A stretch of 64,000 bases of DNA from BCD1 sp965230565 (GTDB lineage Bacteria; Bacteroidota; Bacteroidia; Chitinophagales; Saprospiraceae), in assembly GCA_965230565.1 (NCBI GenBank), contig CBDDLH010000003.1:453382-517381 (forward strand). The letters run 5' to 3'. Positions within the stretch are counted from its first letter, which is position 1. Every line of letters starts with the position of its first letter. Below are positions 1-9,113 of this stretch, in pieces. Below the pieces are notes generated by a model that was not told the DNA's origin, did not search any database, and saw only the letters and a list, made by a program, of their open reading frames with translations. A program made the position numbers and the translations under genes.

Positions 1-772
1 CTTCACGAGATAAACTTTTCACCTCTTTTTCCTTGCGTTTGGCTACCTCTTCGATCTTTTTCTTTTCTTCCTCAATAGTCATTATTTCCTCCTGCTTGGC
101 AGAGATTTCCTGTTGTTTCTGCTCATTGGATTGCAACAACTGAGCCTGCCTTTCCTCCAAAAGCGTCTTATCGGTTGATAGTTGCTCACTTTGTAATTTG
201 AGATTATTAATGGTAAAAGTGAGCTGATCCTTCTCTTTTTCCAGCTCTCTTTTTTCTCTTTCCAACTGCGCTTTCTGGCGTTCGAATCTGCTATCGAGGT
301 CACTCATGGAGGTTCCGCGCTGACTAAAATAGTTAAATGCCTCTTGATTGATTTCGTAAGCCCTGCGATAATTCCTGTCCTTAACAGCCACTGCACTCCT
401 CTTGGTAGTAGCCTGAATCAACAGGTCTGAATAACCTGCCGCCTTAGCAAACTTCTGAGTACTCTTAAACCAAACTTCTGCATTCCGGGAATTACGGTCA
501 CGTTCATAACCTTTAGCAATGATGAACGCTGAACGGGCAGACATACCATCATTACCCTTGGAGACAGCCTGATTATGCGCCGTTTTTCCATATTTGATAC
601 ATTCATCCGCATCAACTCGCAAAAAAGCCTCCGCAATTTGAAAATTCAGCACCATCTTCTCCTCTGTCGTTTTTGCTTCACTCAATTCCTCCTTCAATTG
701 GTCAATGGTCGCATTCTGACCAAAAACAGCAACGGAAAACAATAGCAGAAACAGACTGTATAATAACTTCAT
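1..772 (-). CDS. TPR/coiled-coil signalling protein, partial (C-terminus off the left edge)
   Basis: The reading frame starts at an ATG at 772 and stays open to position 1, giving 257 codons with no stop. It begins with a clear signal peptide (MKLLYSLFLLLFSVAVFGQ). A helical region of about 130 residues with TPR-like spacing follows (residues 25-155), then a long, highly charged coiled coil rich in Glu, Lys and Gln (about residue 160 to the edge). In Bacteroidota this order usually continues into a membrane helix and a histidine kinase or adenylate/guanylate cyclase domain, but that part lies outside the window, so the output activity is inference. The next gene upstream on the same strand ends 243 bp away, so this is probably its own transcription unit. 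Confidence 0.7.
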   Translation of the reverse strand, partial: MKLLYSLFLLLFSVAVFGQNATIDQLKEELSEAKTTEEKMVLNFQIAEAFLRVDADECIKYGKTAHNQAVSKGNDGMSARSAFIIAKGYERDRNSRNAEVWFKSTQKFAKAAGYSDLLIQATTKRSAVAVKDRNYRRAYEINQEAFNYFSQRGTSMSDLDSRFERQKAQLEREKRELEKEKDQLTFTINNLKLQSEQLSTDKTLLEERQAQLLQSNEQKQQEISAKQEEIMTIEEEKKKIEEVAKRKEKEVKSLSRE

Positions 773-1015
773 TTATCAAGAATTTGTCAAAAGTTTTAAT
801 CCGCCCATCGTCAGGCAGGAACGAATAGAAAATTAAAAAACATTGATCATCTATTCATAAATGTCTCATCGAACTCAACAAGACTTCCAACATTTGCTTA
901 ACGCCAAAATCCTGTCAAAGTAACGGTAAAACGTACCTTAAATACTTTGGATTCATAAAGGTTGGTTAACAAAAGTACGAAATAGTGAAAAAAAAGTTGT
1001 GGAAACCGGGGATTA

Positions 1016-1399
1016 CTACCCGTTATCGATATTTAAGGAATCCTGTTCAATTAATTCGAGAGATGAATCACGGAAAAAAGGTTGGACGGGTAGCGAATCT
1101 TCAACTGGAACGATCTCGGGCCTTTCCGGCTTTTCAGGAATCGCAGGCCTCCCTGCAGTATCTCTTTTCAGACGAGCTTCCGACAGCAGGATCGAATCTA
1201 CAATAGCGCCCGCCTCCTTCAGGGCTTTTTCTCTGCAGGAATTTTTCTTCTCCTTAGTATATCGTTGAATACGATCCTCCACAGTTTGCTGGATCATCTG
1301 TTCCCGGAGGGCATTATCATTATCCGAAGAACAGGCAAAAAGCAGGCCTGTAAAAACCAAAAGAATTGGTTTGCAAATATTTTGAACCATCTTCATCAT
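1016..1399 (-). CDS. small lipoprotein, hypothetical
   Basis: 127 residues. The N-terminus is a lipoprotein signal: a hydrophobic stretch followed by LLFACSS, with the lipidated Cys at residue 23. The acidic SSDND after the Cys resembles Bacteroidota outer-surface lipoproteins. The mature part is charged and helical, then becomes Pro/Glu-rich (RPAIPEKPERPEIVPVED). I recognise no domain. It lies 82 bp downstream of the beta-barrel protein gene on the same strand and may be the third gene of the sigma-factor operon. Several in-frame Met codons (residues 1, 2 and 4) leave the exact start open. Confidence 0.55.
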   Translation of the reverse strand: MMKMVQNICKPILLVFTGLLFACSSDNDNALREQMIQQTVEDRIQRYTKEKKNSCREKALKEAGAIVDSILLSEARLKRDTAGRPAIPEKPERPEIVPVEDSLPVQPFFRDSSLELIEQDSLNIDNG

Positions 1400-1481
1400 T
1401 GCCGCAAAAGTACAACATTCCGTACATATTAGCTACGCTTCGGTGGTTTACTCAGCCTTTACTTCCGATTGGGTTCAATGA

Positions 1482-3008
1482 TCAAAACATATAATTCGCA
1501 CCGATATGCAGACTAAATGAATTCAGGCTGTTGGAAAAATCTTCAGTGGAAACGACTGGCGTAATATTTGTTCTGAAAACAGGCTCAACCGACAATCTGA
1601 GGGAAGGTGATAGATGGTAACCAATGCTGGCCCCCAACAAATAATCGTACCCCACGCGTCGCGTTTCTGTCAATTGCCTTGTTATTCTTGGCTTGTTGTT
1701 ATGTCGCCTTAGTTTCATGCTTTTGGATGTAACCTCTGCCTCAACCACCGTTGTATTGAGGATATTAATTGCAGCTCCGGTTTGAACACCATAACTAAAC
1801 CTGCCTTTTCCCGTTTCGTAACCGACCATCAATGGGATATTGATGAATTTCAACCGCTGCCTGGCAATTACATCAAGCAGAACATGTTGCCCCTGATTGA
1901 TCTGATCGGAGGAAGAACGGCGAAAATCTACTTCAAGGTCAGTATTCCCATAAGAAGTAGGCACACTCAGGGAATAAGTACTTTCATAATCTTCCCCCAC
2001 CTGGGTTTCAATGGTCTGATCATAATCGATCCTGAATCTCTGACGGGAAGTAAGGGCCGCATCATAAAACCCTATTCCTGTACTTATTTTCCAATGACCA
2101 TTCAAAACGACTCCGGCTTTAAATCCTCGCTCGGGAGACCAGGACTCCTTTTCAAACGACCGGAATAATAATGGCCCCATCGAGGATTTGGTGTGGCTGG
2201 AGGTAAAATTAGGGGCAGCATAAGCCCCTACAAAAAAGCCAACGCTCTTCACTGGAATAACCGGCTTGTTGTCACTAACCACCGGTAGGGGTTTCATGGC
2301 GATATCACGGGCAGGCAATTCAAGCGAAGACATAAGCCCGCGCAAATAAGGAACATTCCTCAATGGCTCCCGGGATGATTCTTCCAAAGGTAATACAGTT
2401 GCCTTGACGGCATCCGGAGTAATATTTTCGACAATTCCATTTTCATCGGTTTCTCCGGTTGCGGAAAAATCCGATTGGGTTCCTGTTGTTACAAATTCGT
2501 TTACTGAAAAATCGGTTTTGTCGTTTTCCGGATGAACCGTCAAAGCATTGTCTTTTGAGATCAGGGGATTATTTTGTGATAAACCATCAGAAGAAATTGA
2601 TATACGCTGAGTAGGTTTTTCTGGTGTGAGTGTTTGTTTATTGGTCTGGGCTCCATCTAATGCTGAGTCTTCGTCAGCCGATTCCTGATACTGAATTTCT
2701 TCATTCAGCAGCTCTATTTCTGAAGCCTGCAATCGTACCTGTTGTTTGAGATTTTTATTTTGATTCCAGAAAAAAACAGCCGCTCCGGTCAGACCGAGCA
2801 GGAAGATACCTACAATCAGTTTTTGCCAGGAATAGGAAAGCCATCCGCCTCCGCCCGGAGCAGCGACGGCGATCTTATCCCAAACCTCCTCAGAAGGTGT
2901 ATCCCAACCATCGGGAGCCGGCGAATCCGGAAGGTCCTCAAATCTTTGTTTGAACAGTGATTCTAAATTGTCCTTATGTAGATTTTCTTCCATACTGGAA
3001 AATTTCAT
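1482..3008 (-). CDS. trans-envelope protein: cytoplasmic segment, TM helix, C-terminal outer-membrane beta-barrel-like domain
   Basis: About 508 residues from the ATG at 3008; an in-frame TTG lies at 3014 and another ATG at 2993. The N-terminal ~60 residues are soluble and carry a WD-containing segment (GWDTPSEEVWDKI) of a type common in proteins encoded next to Bacteroidota ECF sigma factors. A single membrane helix follows (about residues 66-83), then a short coiled coil, a low-complexity Ser/Thr/Asp/Glu linker of about 150 residues, and a beta-rich domain from about residue 260. The chain ends in NYMF, an aromatic C-terminus typical of outer-membrane beta-barrels. It starts about 20 bp after the sigma-factor stop, so the two are almost certainly co-transcribed. 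I infer a role in regulating that sigma factor (anti-sigma-like); this is not proven by sequence. Confidence 0.7.
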   Translation of the reverse strand: MKFSSMEENLHKDNLESLFKQRFEDLPDSPAPDGWDTPSEEVWDKIAVAAPGGGGWLSYSWQKLIVGIFLLGLTGAAVFFWNQNKNLKQQVRLQASEIELLNEEIQYQESADEDSALDGAQTNKQTLTPEKPTQRISISSDGLSQNNPLISKDNALTVHPENDKTDFSVNEFVTTGTQSDFSATGETDENGIVENITPDAVKATVLPLEESSREPLRNVPYLRGLMSSLELPARDIAMKPLPVVSDNKPVIPVKSVGFFVGAYAAPNFTSSHTKSSMGPLLFRSFEKESWSPERGFKAGVVLNGHWKISTGIGFYDAALTSRQRFRIDYDQTIETQVGEDYESTYSLSVPTSYGNTDLEVDFRRSSSDQINQGQHVLLDVIARQRLKFINIPLMVGYETGKGRFSYGVQTGAAINILNTTVVEAEVTSKSMKLRRHNNKPRITRQLTETRRVGYDYLLGASIGYHLSPSLRLSVEPVFRTNITPVVSTEDFSNSLNSFSLHIGANYMF

Positions 3009-3029
3009 TTTCAAATTTTAATCAACACC

Positions 3030-3569
3030 CTACCCCACCAGATTTTTTTCAAACATCCTCCTCAACATAGCTTTTGCTTTGGATAATTGGGATTTCGACG
3101 TACTCTCTGTCACCTGTAATTGCTCGGCAATTTCCTTATGAGAATAGCCTTCAATCACATACATATTAAAAACGACACGGTATCCGGGTGGCAGCTTTTG
3201 AATCAGATTTGTCAAAGCTTTTGCACCAAGGTCACTTAAAATAACCTCTTCGGCCTGATGAGTGTCTGCAATTTCTGTTATTTCAAGGGTATGTCCCCTT
3301 CGCTTTTGTTTTCTGAGGTATTGAAGTGCAGTATTGACCATTACTCTGCTCAACCACCCCCCAAGGGAACCTTTCCCGGAATACTGCCGGATATCAGCAA
3401 AAATCTTTATGAAACCATCCTGCAGCATATCCTCTGCTTCAGGACGATCCTTGGCATACCTGAGACAAATACGAAAGAGCTGAACTTTGTACATATCGTA
3501 CAAAGCTCTTTGGGCTTTTCTGTCCTTCTTAATGCAGCCGTTAACAAGATTTTGCTCTTTGCTCTCCAA
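3030..3569 (-). CDS. ECF-family RNA polymerase sigma factor
   Basis: 179 residues, normal for ECF sigma factors. Region 2 is at about residues 22-88, with the typical DMLQDGFIKIF and the recognition helix segment GGWLSRVMVNTALQYLRK. Region 4 is at about residues 120-172, with LPPGYRVVFNMYVIEGYSHKEIAEQL and a helix-turn-helix. The only reasonable start is a TTG directly after an in-frame stop; no ATG is available upstream. The gene for the TM/beta-barrel protein follows directly, the usual position for a sigma-factor partner. It would direct RNA polymerase to a small, still unknown regulon. Confidence 0.9.
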   Translation of the reverse strand: MESKEQNLVNGCIKKDRKAQRALYDMYKVQLFRICLRYAKDRPEAEDMLQDGFIKIFADIRQYSGKGSLGGWLSRVMVNTALQYLRKQKRRGHTLEITEIADTHQAEEVILSDLGAKALTNLIQKLPPGYRVVFNMYVIEGYSHKEIAEQLQVTESTSKSQLSKAKAMLRRMFEKNLVG

Positions 3570-3732
3570 TTACCAGTGGTTTGTTTACTGTTCCCTTTGA
3601 CTTAATGGTGTTAAAAGGTTTAAAAAGGTTGCCTGGATTTGTTAATTTTTTTATCTGATATTTCAGGCATTTCCTTAAAATTCCCAAAAAAACGTCTTTT
3701 CTTGTGGCTCAACAAAAACACACCATTTGACC

Positions 3733-4605
3733 ATGGTTTCAGTAGATCTTCTGATCCGTATCGTTCTTGCACTCATCATGCTCGGGGTAGGTATGTCTAT
3801 TGATGCCTCCAATTTCAGAGCGGTTTTTCAGCGGCCAAGAGCTTTTTTTATCGGGCTCTTTTCCCAGATGGTTTCCCTCCCGGTTTTTGCCTTCTCTATG
3901 GTGTATTTTTTACCCATTTCTCCGGAATTCAAGATCGGCATTATCATCCTTTCCCTTTGCCCGGGAGGCAATATGTCGAATTACATTTCCTATCTTACAA
4001 AATCCAATACAGCTTTAGCCATTTCTCTGACTACCATAAACGGACTGCTGACCGTTTTCACTATTCCGTTGATCAGCAACCGGGCTTCAGAGATATTCCT
4101 TGGTCATGAAGAATATTTTACCCTTCCTTTTATTGCTACTGCCATAGAAATTTTCCAGCTGATCCTGATTCCTGCAGCCATCGGTGTGACGATCAGACAT
4201 TTCCGGCATCACCTGATAGAAAAGTTGGAAAAACCTGTAAAATGGACCACTTATGTTTTGCTGGCTATCATGTTTGGAATGCTCTTTTTTGGAGAAGAAG
4301 CACAAGGCGGCCTGAAACTTACTTTTAAAGATATTTACACGATTTTACCTTTTACCCTTGCGCTTAATTTATTTGGCATGTTGTTCGGGTATTACTTTTC
4401 CAGATGGAACAAACTCTCCTGGCGAAACGGTATCACTATTTCAATAGAAACCGGTCTGCAAAATACAGCTCTTGCACTTTTGGTAACCGGCACCTTGCTT
4501 AACAATAGTGAAATGGCCAAACCAGCCCTCATTTATGCCGCTTTCAGCTTCTGGACCACGCTTGGGTTTGCAAGTTATATGAAGAGAAGAGCCACTTCCC
4601 GATAA
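3733..4605 (+). CDS. bile acid:sodium symporter family transporter
   Basis: 290 residues from the ATG at 3733; a TTG two codons earlier is also in frame. It is a membrane protein with about 9-10 predicted helices. The stretch around residues 75-95 (LCPGGNMSNYISYLTKSN) matches the conserved Pro-Gly-Gly/Asn-Ser signature of the SBF/BASS family, and the Glu-Thr-Gly-Leu-Gln-Asn segment near residue 238 matches the second conserved motif. Family members move organic anions with sodium across the cytoplasmic membrane, but the substrate cannot be read from sequence. It is transcribed divergently from the ECF sigma-factor gene and shows no operon partner. Confidence 0.88.
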   Translation: MVSVDLLIRIVLALIMLGVGMSIDASNFRAVFQRPRAFFIGLFSQMVSLPVFAFSMVYFLPISPEFKIGIIILSLCPGGNMSNYISYLTKSNTALAISLTTINGLLTVFTIPLISNRASEIFLGHEEYFTLPFIATAIEIFQLILIPAAIGVTIRHFRHHLIEKLEKPVKWTTYVLLAIMFGMLFFGEEAQGGLKLTFKDIYTILPFTLALNLFGMLFGYYFSRWNKLSWRNGITISIETGLQNTALALLVTGTLLNNSEMAKPALIYAAFSFWTTLGFASYMKRRATSR

Positions 4606-4802
4606 ATAATCGCTCACATTTAAGGGTTTCCAACCAAAATTTCACTCCTCTTTGCCATTATGGCATTAAAATTTATTGATTTTTGCCAATATGTCACCCA
4701 AAAGATAGATATTCAGCCTATTTGACCCATCTTTTCCAATGGCACAGATATTGACCTATATGCAGTGTTAATCAATTAGAAAAAATTTAAAATCAAATAA
4801 AA

Positions 4803-5207
4803 ATGTTAGTTGTAAGACCTACTGTAAGACCATACACAAGAGCACATGCAAGACCTGTTTACACCAGAAATCATGTAGCGAGCACCAATACGTCTGTTAA
4901 AGTAAATGTTATTGAACAGGACGCCGATTACACCCTTGAATTAGCTGCTCCGGGATTGACTAAAAACGACTTTGAATTGAAAGTTGAGAAAGAGATCCTG
5001 ACCATTTCAGCTAAAAAAGAACAATCAGATCAGGAAGGCGTTAAGGTCCTGAGAAATGAATTCGGTAAATATGACTTTAAACGTTCATTCCAGTTGACAG
5101 ACACCATTGACATTGAAAAGATTAAAGCTTCTTATCACCAGGGAATTCTCAGTGTAGTATTACCTAAAAAGGAAAAAGAAGCTCCTAAAGTGGTAACAGT
5201 TAAGTAA
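4803..5207 (+). CDS. small heat-shock protein, Hsp20/alpha-crystallin family
   Basis: 134 residues. The alpha-crystallin domain spans about residues 33-125, with the strand motif ELAAPGLTKNDFELKVE and the conserved A-x-x-x-G-I-L-x-V-x-L-P motif (ASYHQGILSVVLP) near the end. The N-terminal arm is short and Arg-rich. Members form ATP-independent oligomers that hold unfolding proteins. A second Hsp20 gene follows 150 bp downstream on the same strand, so the pair is probably stress-induced together, although the two sequences are clearly diverged. Confidence 0.93.
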   Translation: MLVVRPTVRPYTRAHARPVYTRNHVASTNTSVKVNVIEQDADYTLELAAPGLTKNDFELKVEKEILTISAKKEQSDQEGVKVLRNEFGKYDFKRSFQLTDTIDIEKIKASYHQGILSVVLPKKEKEAPKVVTVK

Positions 5208-5357
5208 ACACCATGATATGTTTATGTGAGGATGTCGCCAGGGTTAAAGAACCATCAAGCAACAAGGGAAACATCACATAAACAAGTCAGAAAATTGACA
5301 ATATTCTGACAAATGAATGAAATCTTTCCCTACATAATATTGTTAAAAAATTAGATT

Positions 5358-5798
5358 ATGAAATTTGATAATAAAAACAATCCCTTTACTAAAGGAGGGA
5401 TTTTCGGCGAGATCCTTGATGAATTTTTGAACACAGATATCACCAAATTCATGGGTGTTGATCTGACGGTCTCAAATCCAAGGGTTAATGTTTCGGAATC
5501 AGCTTCGGACTTTGTTATTGAACTGGCTGCTCCGGGACTCGAAAAAACGGACTTTGACCTGAACATTGAAGAAGGCAGTCTGAAAATAAAAGTTGACAAA
5601 TCCGTTGAAGACGATAAAGATCGTAAGTTTTTGAGACGGGAATTCAATTACAATACTTTCACCAGGAGCTTTACCCTTCCTGAATCTGTTGACCCGAATG
5701 CGATTTCGGCTAAATATGAAGGAGGAGTATTGAGTATAACTTTAGGGAAGAAAGAAGAGAACCAAACGGATTTTTCCCGCAAGATCAACATCTCCTAG
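5358..5798 (+). CDS. small heat-shock protein, Hsp20/alpha-crystallin family (second copy)
   Basis: 146 residues. The alpha-crystallin domain spans about residues 36-135 and shares the ELAAPGLEKTDFDLNIEEG core with the upstream paralogue. The A-K-Y-E-G-G-V-L-S-I-T-L motif supplies the conserved AxxxGxL signature. The N-terminal arm is a different type from the upstream copy (NPFTKGGIFGEILDEF). An intrinsic terminator follows at 5846-5877 and closes the hsp20 pair. The two chaperones may form separate or mixed oligomers; that is inference. Confidence 0.93.
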   Translation: MKFDNKNNPFTKGGIFGEILDEFLNTDITKFMGVDLTVSNPRVNVSESASDFVIELAAPGLEKTDFDLNIEEGSLKIKVDKSVEDDKDRKFLRREFNYNTFTRSFTLPESVDPNAISAKYEGGVLSITLGKKEENQTDFSRKINIS

Positions 5799-5845
5799 TG
5801 AAATCAAGATAAAAGTTAGTTAATAGGGTTTTAGGTGTTTATTTG

Positions 5846-5877
5846 GGGGGTCGGAAGCTTTTCCGATCCCCTTTTTT
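5846..5877 (+). terminator. intrinsic terminator after the hsp20 pair
   Basis: An 11-bp GC-rich stem (GGGGGTCGGAA / TTCCGATCCCC with one G-T pair) around a 4-nt loop is followed by six T residues. It lies about 50 bp after the second hsp20 stop. Confidence 0.85.
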
Positions 5878-5915
5878 GTGCACGACCCTAAAATTTCTGT
5901 ACCTTTCTTGGAAAA

Positions 5916-8753
5916 ATGCGGACCTCGCTGTTTTTCCTTTTCCTCGCTTTTTCCAGTCTTACGTTTGCACAAGATGAAACAGATCCGGAAACGGTTTATT
6001 TCGACCTGATAGATCGTGCAGCTGAATTTGCCCTGGCTGGTGACCATGAAAGTGCATGGCAAAAAACAACAGAAGCTGCTGCAGTCTGGCAGGACAGTGA
6101 TCCTTTTTTCGGTTTTCTCGAGGCTTTTGAAGGGACAGCAGACATTTACACCTCAAATGAATTTCAGTCCGTTTTTGGCAAAAAGGATTATAAAACAGCC
6201 GGAAAATATTATGCCGCTGCCCTGGAAAATTTCCCCGGGCCATTTCGCGATTATGCCCCCGAAGAAGTCGAATACCTGGCTGATATCAATGCCATGCTGG
6301 GCAACGCCCATAAAAGAACCAGCAGAATACTGGAAGCCAAAAAAGCCTATGAAACCGCACTCGCCGGTTACCGCCTGCTGGACACGCTTGCATATGAATA
6401 TGACCGACGCTGGTTGTCGCTGTACATTTACAAACCCTTAGCCAATATTTATACCCGCCTTGAAAATTATGAGAATGCAGGGGCTCTTTTGCTCCTGTCT
6501 CAATCCGTTCTTGTAGAATCCGGTAAAAAAGGGGAAGCTGCACAAGCATCCATTGACCTGGGAATTCTATACGCTACCACAGGACGACATGAAGAGGCCA
6601 TTGGACTTTTTTCGGCCCATGAAAATGCTCTAAATCTTTCCGATTATATCAAATCAATATTGTTGCTGAATAAAGCCAGGAGCCAAATGGCGATAAGCCA
6701 AAACCAGTTTGCACTATTGGATATTCAAAAAGCTGTTGAACTCTCCAAAAGCAACAATAGCTCCAGAAGTGTTTTGATGGATGCCTACCACATTCTGGGG
6801 CAACTACTCGTCCAGAATGGGCAATTTGAGCAAGCGAAAAAGGCTTTGAACCGTGCACTCGAGCTGGAAAGAAAAATATCCTCAGCCAAAAGCAGGAAAA
6901 GAGCCAAGATCTACGCCAGCCTGGGGAATTTATACCTCGACCAAAAGGAACCCGAAAAGGCATTGGATAATTTTCAAAAAAGCCTCCATTCGGTTTTGGA
7001 AAATATTGATACCGTAAACGTTGCCTCCCTTCCTGAACCAAAGGATTTGTATGCCGAGAATTCCATACTCACGGCCTTGGAAGGTAAGTCTACTGCTTAT
7101 GAAATGCTTTTTTCAAAAACAAAGGTTCTTGAGAATCTTAATCTTGCTCTAGCCAACCTTAAACTGGGTTTCGAAATCGAAAGGTTATTACTCAGCACCC
7201 AACAGCATTCCTCCTCGAAGATCCAGTTTCAAAAACAAAACCAATCCAGACGTGAAAAAGCCATCGGTTTATGTGCTCTGATCTATAAAAAAACAAAAGA
7301 CGAAGCATTTATCACGGAAGCGTTTGGAATAGCAGAGGCAGGAAAAGCAGCAGTACTGAGAGAGTCCGTCCGGGAAAACCTGGCCCTCCAACAACTCAAT
7401 GGCTCTTCTGATCTTCAACAATCCATCCATGAAACGGAAAAAGCCCTGGCTGCTATCAAAAGTGATCTGCTCAACACCAACCAACATGAAAAGACTACCT
7501 TCGATGAACTAAACGAACAAAAGGTTTTTCTATCCCAACAACTAATGGCATTAAAACAGGAACTTGCTAAAAGACATCCGGAATACGCTCAATTGGATGA
7601 ACAACCGGGAACTGTAATTTCCGTAAAAGATGTTCAGGAATTACTGCTTTCATCTCCTGATGAAGTTTTTGTTGAATTTTATTGGGGTAAAGCGGTATTG
7701 TATGCATTCAAAATTGATAAAGACAAAGGCATTGAACTTTTTGAATTCCCGATGTTTGATGGCATTAACGTTAGGGTTAATAATTTCCTTGATTTGTTTT
7801 CAGCTGAAAACAGATGGAATATGAGCGCTGAAAAGTATCAACTGGCTGCAATCGATGTTTATCAGGTAATTTATAAACAACTCAAGGTTGAAGACTATAA
7901 AAAAGTAATTATAATCCCGGATGGTTTATTGGCATTTGTTCCTTTTGAGGCACTCGTTACCCAGGTCAATTTAAATCCATTTTTCAAATCCCTGGATTAC
8001 CTCATCAAATCTCAAAACATTAGCTATGCTTATTCCGGAAGCGTTCTGAAAGCACAAAAAGAATCCATAGCAAGAGGAAAATCCTTTCTCTTTGTCGCTC
8101 CCGGTTTTGCCAATAATGAAATGGGCTTACCTGCCTTAAGCGATGCTGATCTGAATATTGGCAAACAAAGAAACCTCATAAAACTTTCGGGCAAATCAGG
8201 AACGAGAAAGGCTTTTGAAAAGGAAGCAACGAAAAGCAACATCATCCATTTATTCACCCATGCCGAAGCCAATCCCGACGGACAGCAACCCAGAGTATTC
8301 TTTTACGACCAGGAGTTGCCACTTTCAGAAATATACGCTTTGAACCTATCTGCCCAAATGGTGGTATTAAGTGCCTGTGAAACTAATCTTGGCAAGCTGG
8401 AAGAAGGAGAAGGAGTCATGAGCCTGGCCAGAGGATTTGCCTATGCCGGCGCATCCAGCCTGGTAGCTAGTTTATGGAAGGTGAAAAATCAACAAACGGC
8501 ACAGATCTTCACCGACTTTTATGCCAATTTAAACAACAGCAACAATAAGTCCGAAGCACTGCGAAATGCCAAAATCAAGTTCCTGGATAAAACAGACGAC
8601 ATTCACGCTTCCCCTGCCTACTGGACAGGTTTTGTTTTTATTGGCAATGACGCTGCTTCATCTTCTGGTGGTGGATTTGGAAATATATTCATTTATTTTG
8701 GGCTTGCTTTGATGGTAGCCGGGTTGGTTATTTTTATGCGGGGAAGGAGGTAG
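5916..8753 (+). CDS. secreted TPR-CHAT domain protein
   Basis: 945 residues. A signal peptide (MRTSLFFLFLAFSSLTFAQ) leads into about 400 residues of TPR repeats (residues 45-450), a charged helical linker, then a C-terminal CHAT domain (about residues 600-915). The domain has the caspase-like signature: the His of IIHLFTHAEANPDG and the Cys of VVLSACETNLG, followed by GEGVMSLARGFAYAGASS. A final membrane helix (about residues 920-940) and a basic tail would anchor it, probably with the bulk in the periplasm. CHAT domains are related to caspases and separases; the substrate is unknown. It stands alone, with no gasdermin, Cas or other defence gene nearby. Confidence 0.88.
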   Translation: MRTSLFFLFLAFSSLTFAQDETDPETVYFDLIDRAAEFALAGDHESAWQKTTEAAAVWQDSDPFFGFLEAFEGTADIYTSNEFQSVFGKKDYKTAGKYYAAALENFPGPFRDYAPEEVEYLADINAMLGNAHKRTSRILEAKKAYETALAGYRLLDTLAYEYDRRWLSLYIYKPLANIYTRLENYENAGALLLLSQSVLVESGKKGEAAQASIDLGILYATTGRHEEAIGLFSAHENALNLSDYIKSILLLNKARSQMAISQNQFALLDIQKAVELSKSNNSSRSVLMDAYHILGQLLVQNGQFEQAKKALNRALELERKISSAKSRKRAKIYASLGNLYLDQKEPEKALDNFQKSLHSVLENIDTVNVASLPEPKDLYAENSILTALEGKSTAYEMLFSKTKVLENLNLALANLKLGFEIERLLLSTQQHSSSKIQFQKQNQSRREKAIGLCALIYKKTKDEAFITEAFGIAEAGKAAVLRESVRENLALQQLNGSSDLQQSIHETEKALAAIKSDLLNTNQHEKTTFDELNEQKVFLSQQLMALKQELAKRHPEYAQLDEQPGTVISVKDVQELLLSSPDEVFVEFYWGKAVLYAFKIDKDKGIELFEFPMFDGINVRVNNFLDLFSAENRWNMSAEKYQLAAIDVYQVIYKQLKVEDYKKVIIIPDGLLAFVPFEALVTQVNLNPFFKSLDYLIKSQNISYAYSGSVLKAQKESIARGKSFLFVAPGFANNEMGLPALSDADLNIGKQRNLIKLSGKSGTRKAFEKEATKSNIIHLFTHAEANPDGQQPRVFFYDQELPLSEIYALNLSAQMVVLSACETNLGKLEEGEGVMSLARGFAYAGASSLVASLWKVKNQQTAQIFTDFYANLNNSNNKSEALRNAKIKFLDKTDDIHASPAYWTGFVFIGNDAASSSGGGFGNIFIYFGLALMVAGLVIFMRGRR

Positions 8754-9113
8754 TTTGCAGTCTGCAGTTCTCAGCCTTCAGTCTGCAGTTGGGATTACAG
8801 GTTGCTGAGGAATAATTTGGATGATTTATGGGAAAAATAATGAAATATTCCCCGTGTCCTCTGTGCCTTCTCAGTGCACTCCGTGGTTAAAAAAACAGGT
8901 TTAGAACCCATAGGAGAAAAATCACCTACTTTGCGTCCTTAGCGCTTCCTTGCGCACTTAGCGGTTAAAAAACACCAGACTAGCAGAACCGCAAAACAGC
9001 AGAACCTGCCTTACTGCGACAGCAGGCAAGGTATCCAATATCCAGCCTGCCTGCTGACCGCAGGAAGGCAGGTGTAGAAGTAGAGGAAACGAAACCCTCC
9101 CGGAAAAGCAATC
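8754..9113. other. 360-bp intergenic region with dispersed repeat words, no gene seen
   Basis: Between the convergent CHAT and dnaB genes lies a patchwork of dispersed repeats. CAGTCTGCAGTT occurs near 8757-8790 and again at 14353. A CTGTGCCTTCTC...GTGGTTAAA unit at 8861-8891 recurs at 48285. A TTTGCG...AGCGGTTAAA unit at 8930-8970 is related to 21804-21905. Two GGCAGG-type palindromes lie at 9005-9072. No coding frame is supported. Confidence 0.6.
9046..9072. repeat. GGCAGG-type dispersed palindrome (copy 1)
   Basis: CCTGCCT (9046-9052) and AGGCAGG (9066-9072) form an inverted repeat. A related imperfect copy lies just upstream (9005-9031). The same type occurs at 37881, 38616 and 53265, always between genes. 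Confidence 0.6.

Noticed and set aside
5916..8753. CHAT protein as part of an anti-phage defence island
   Set aside because: Neighbours are heat-shock and replication genes, and the protein is exported and membrane anchored; nothing else supports defence.
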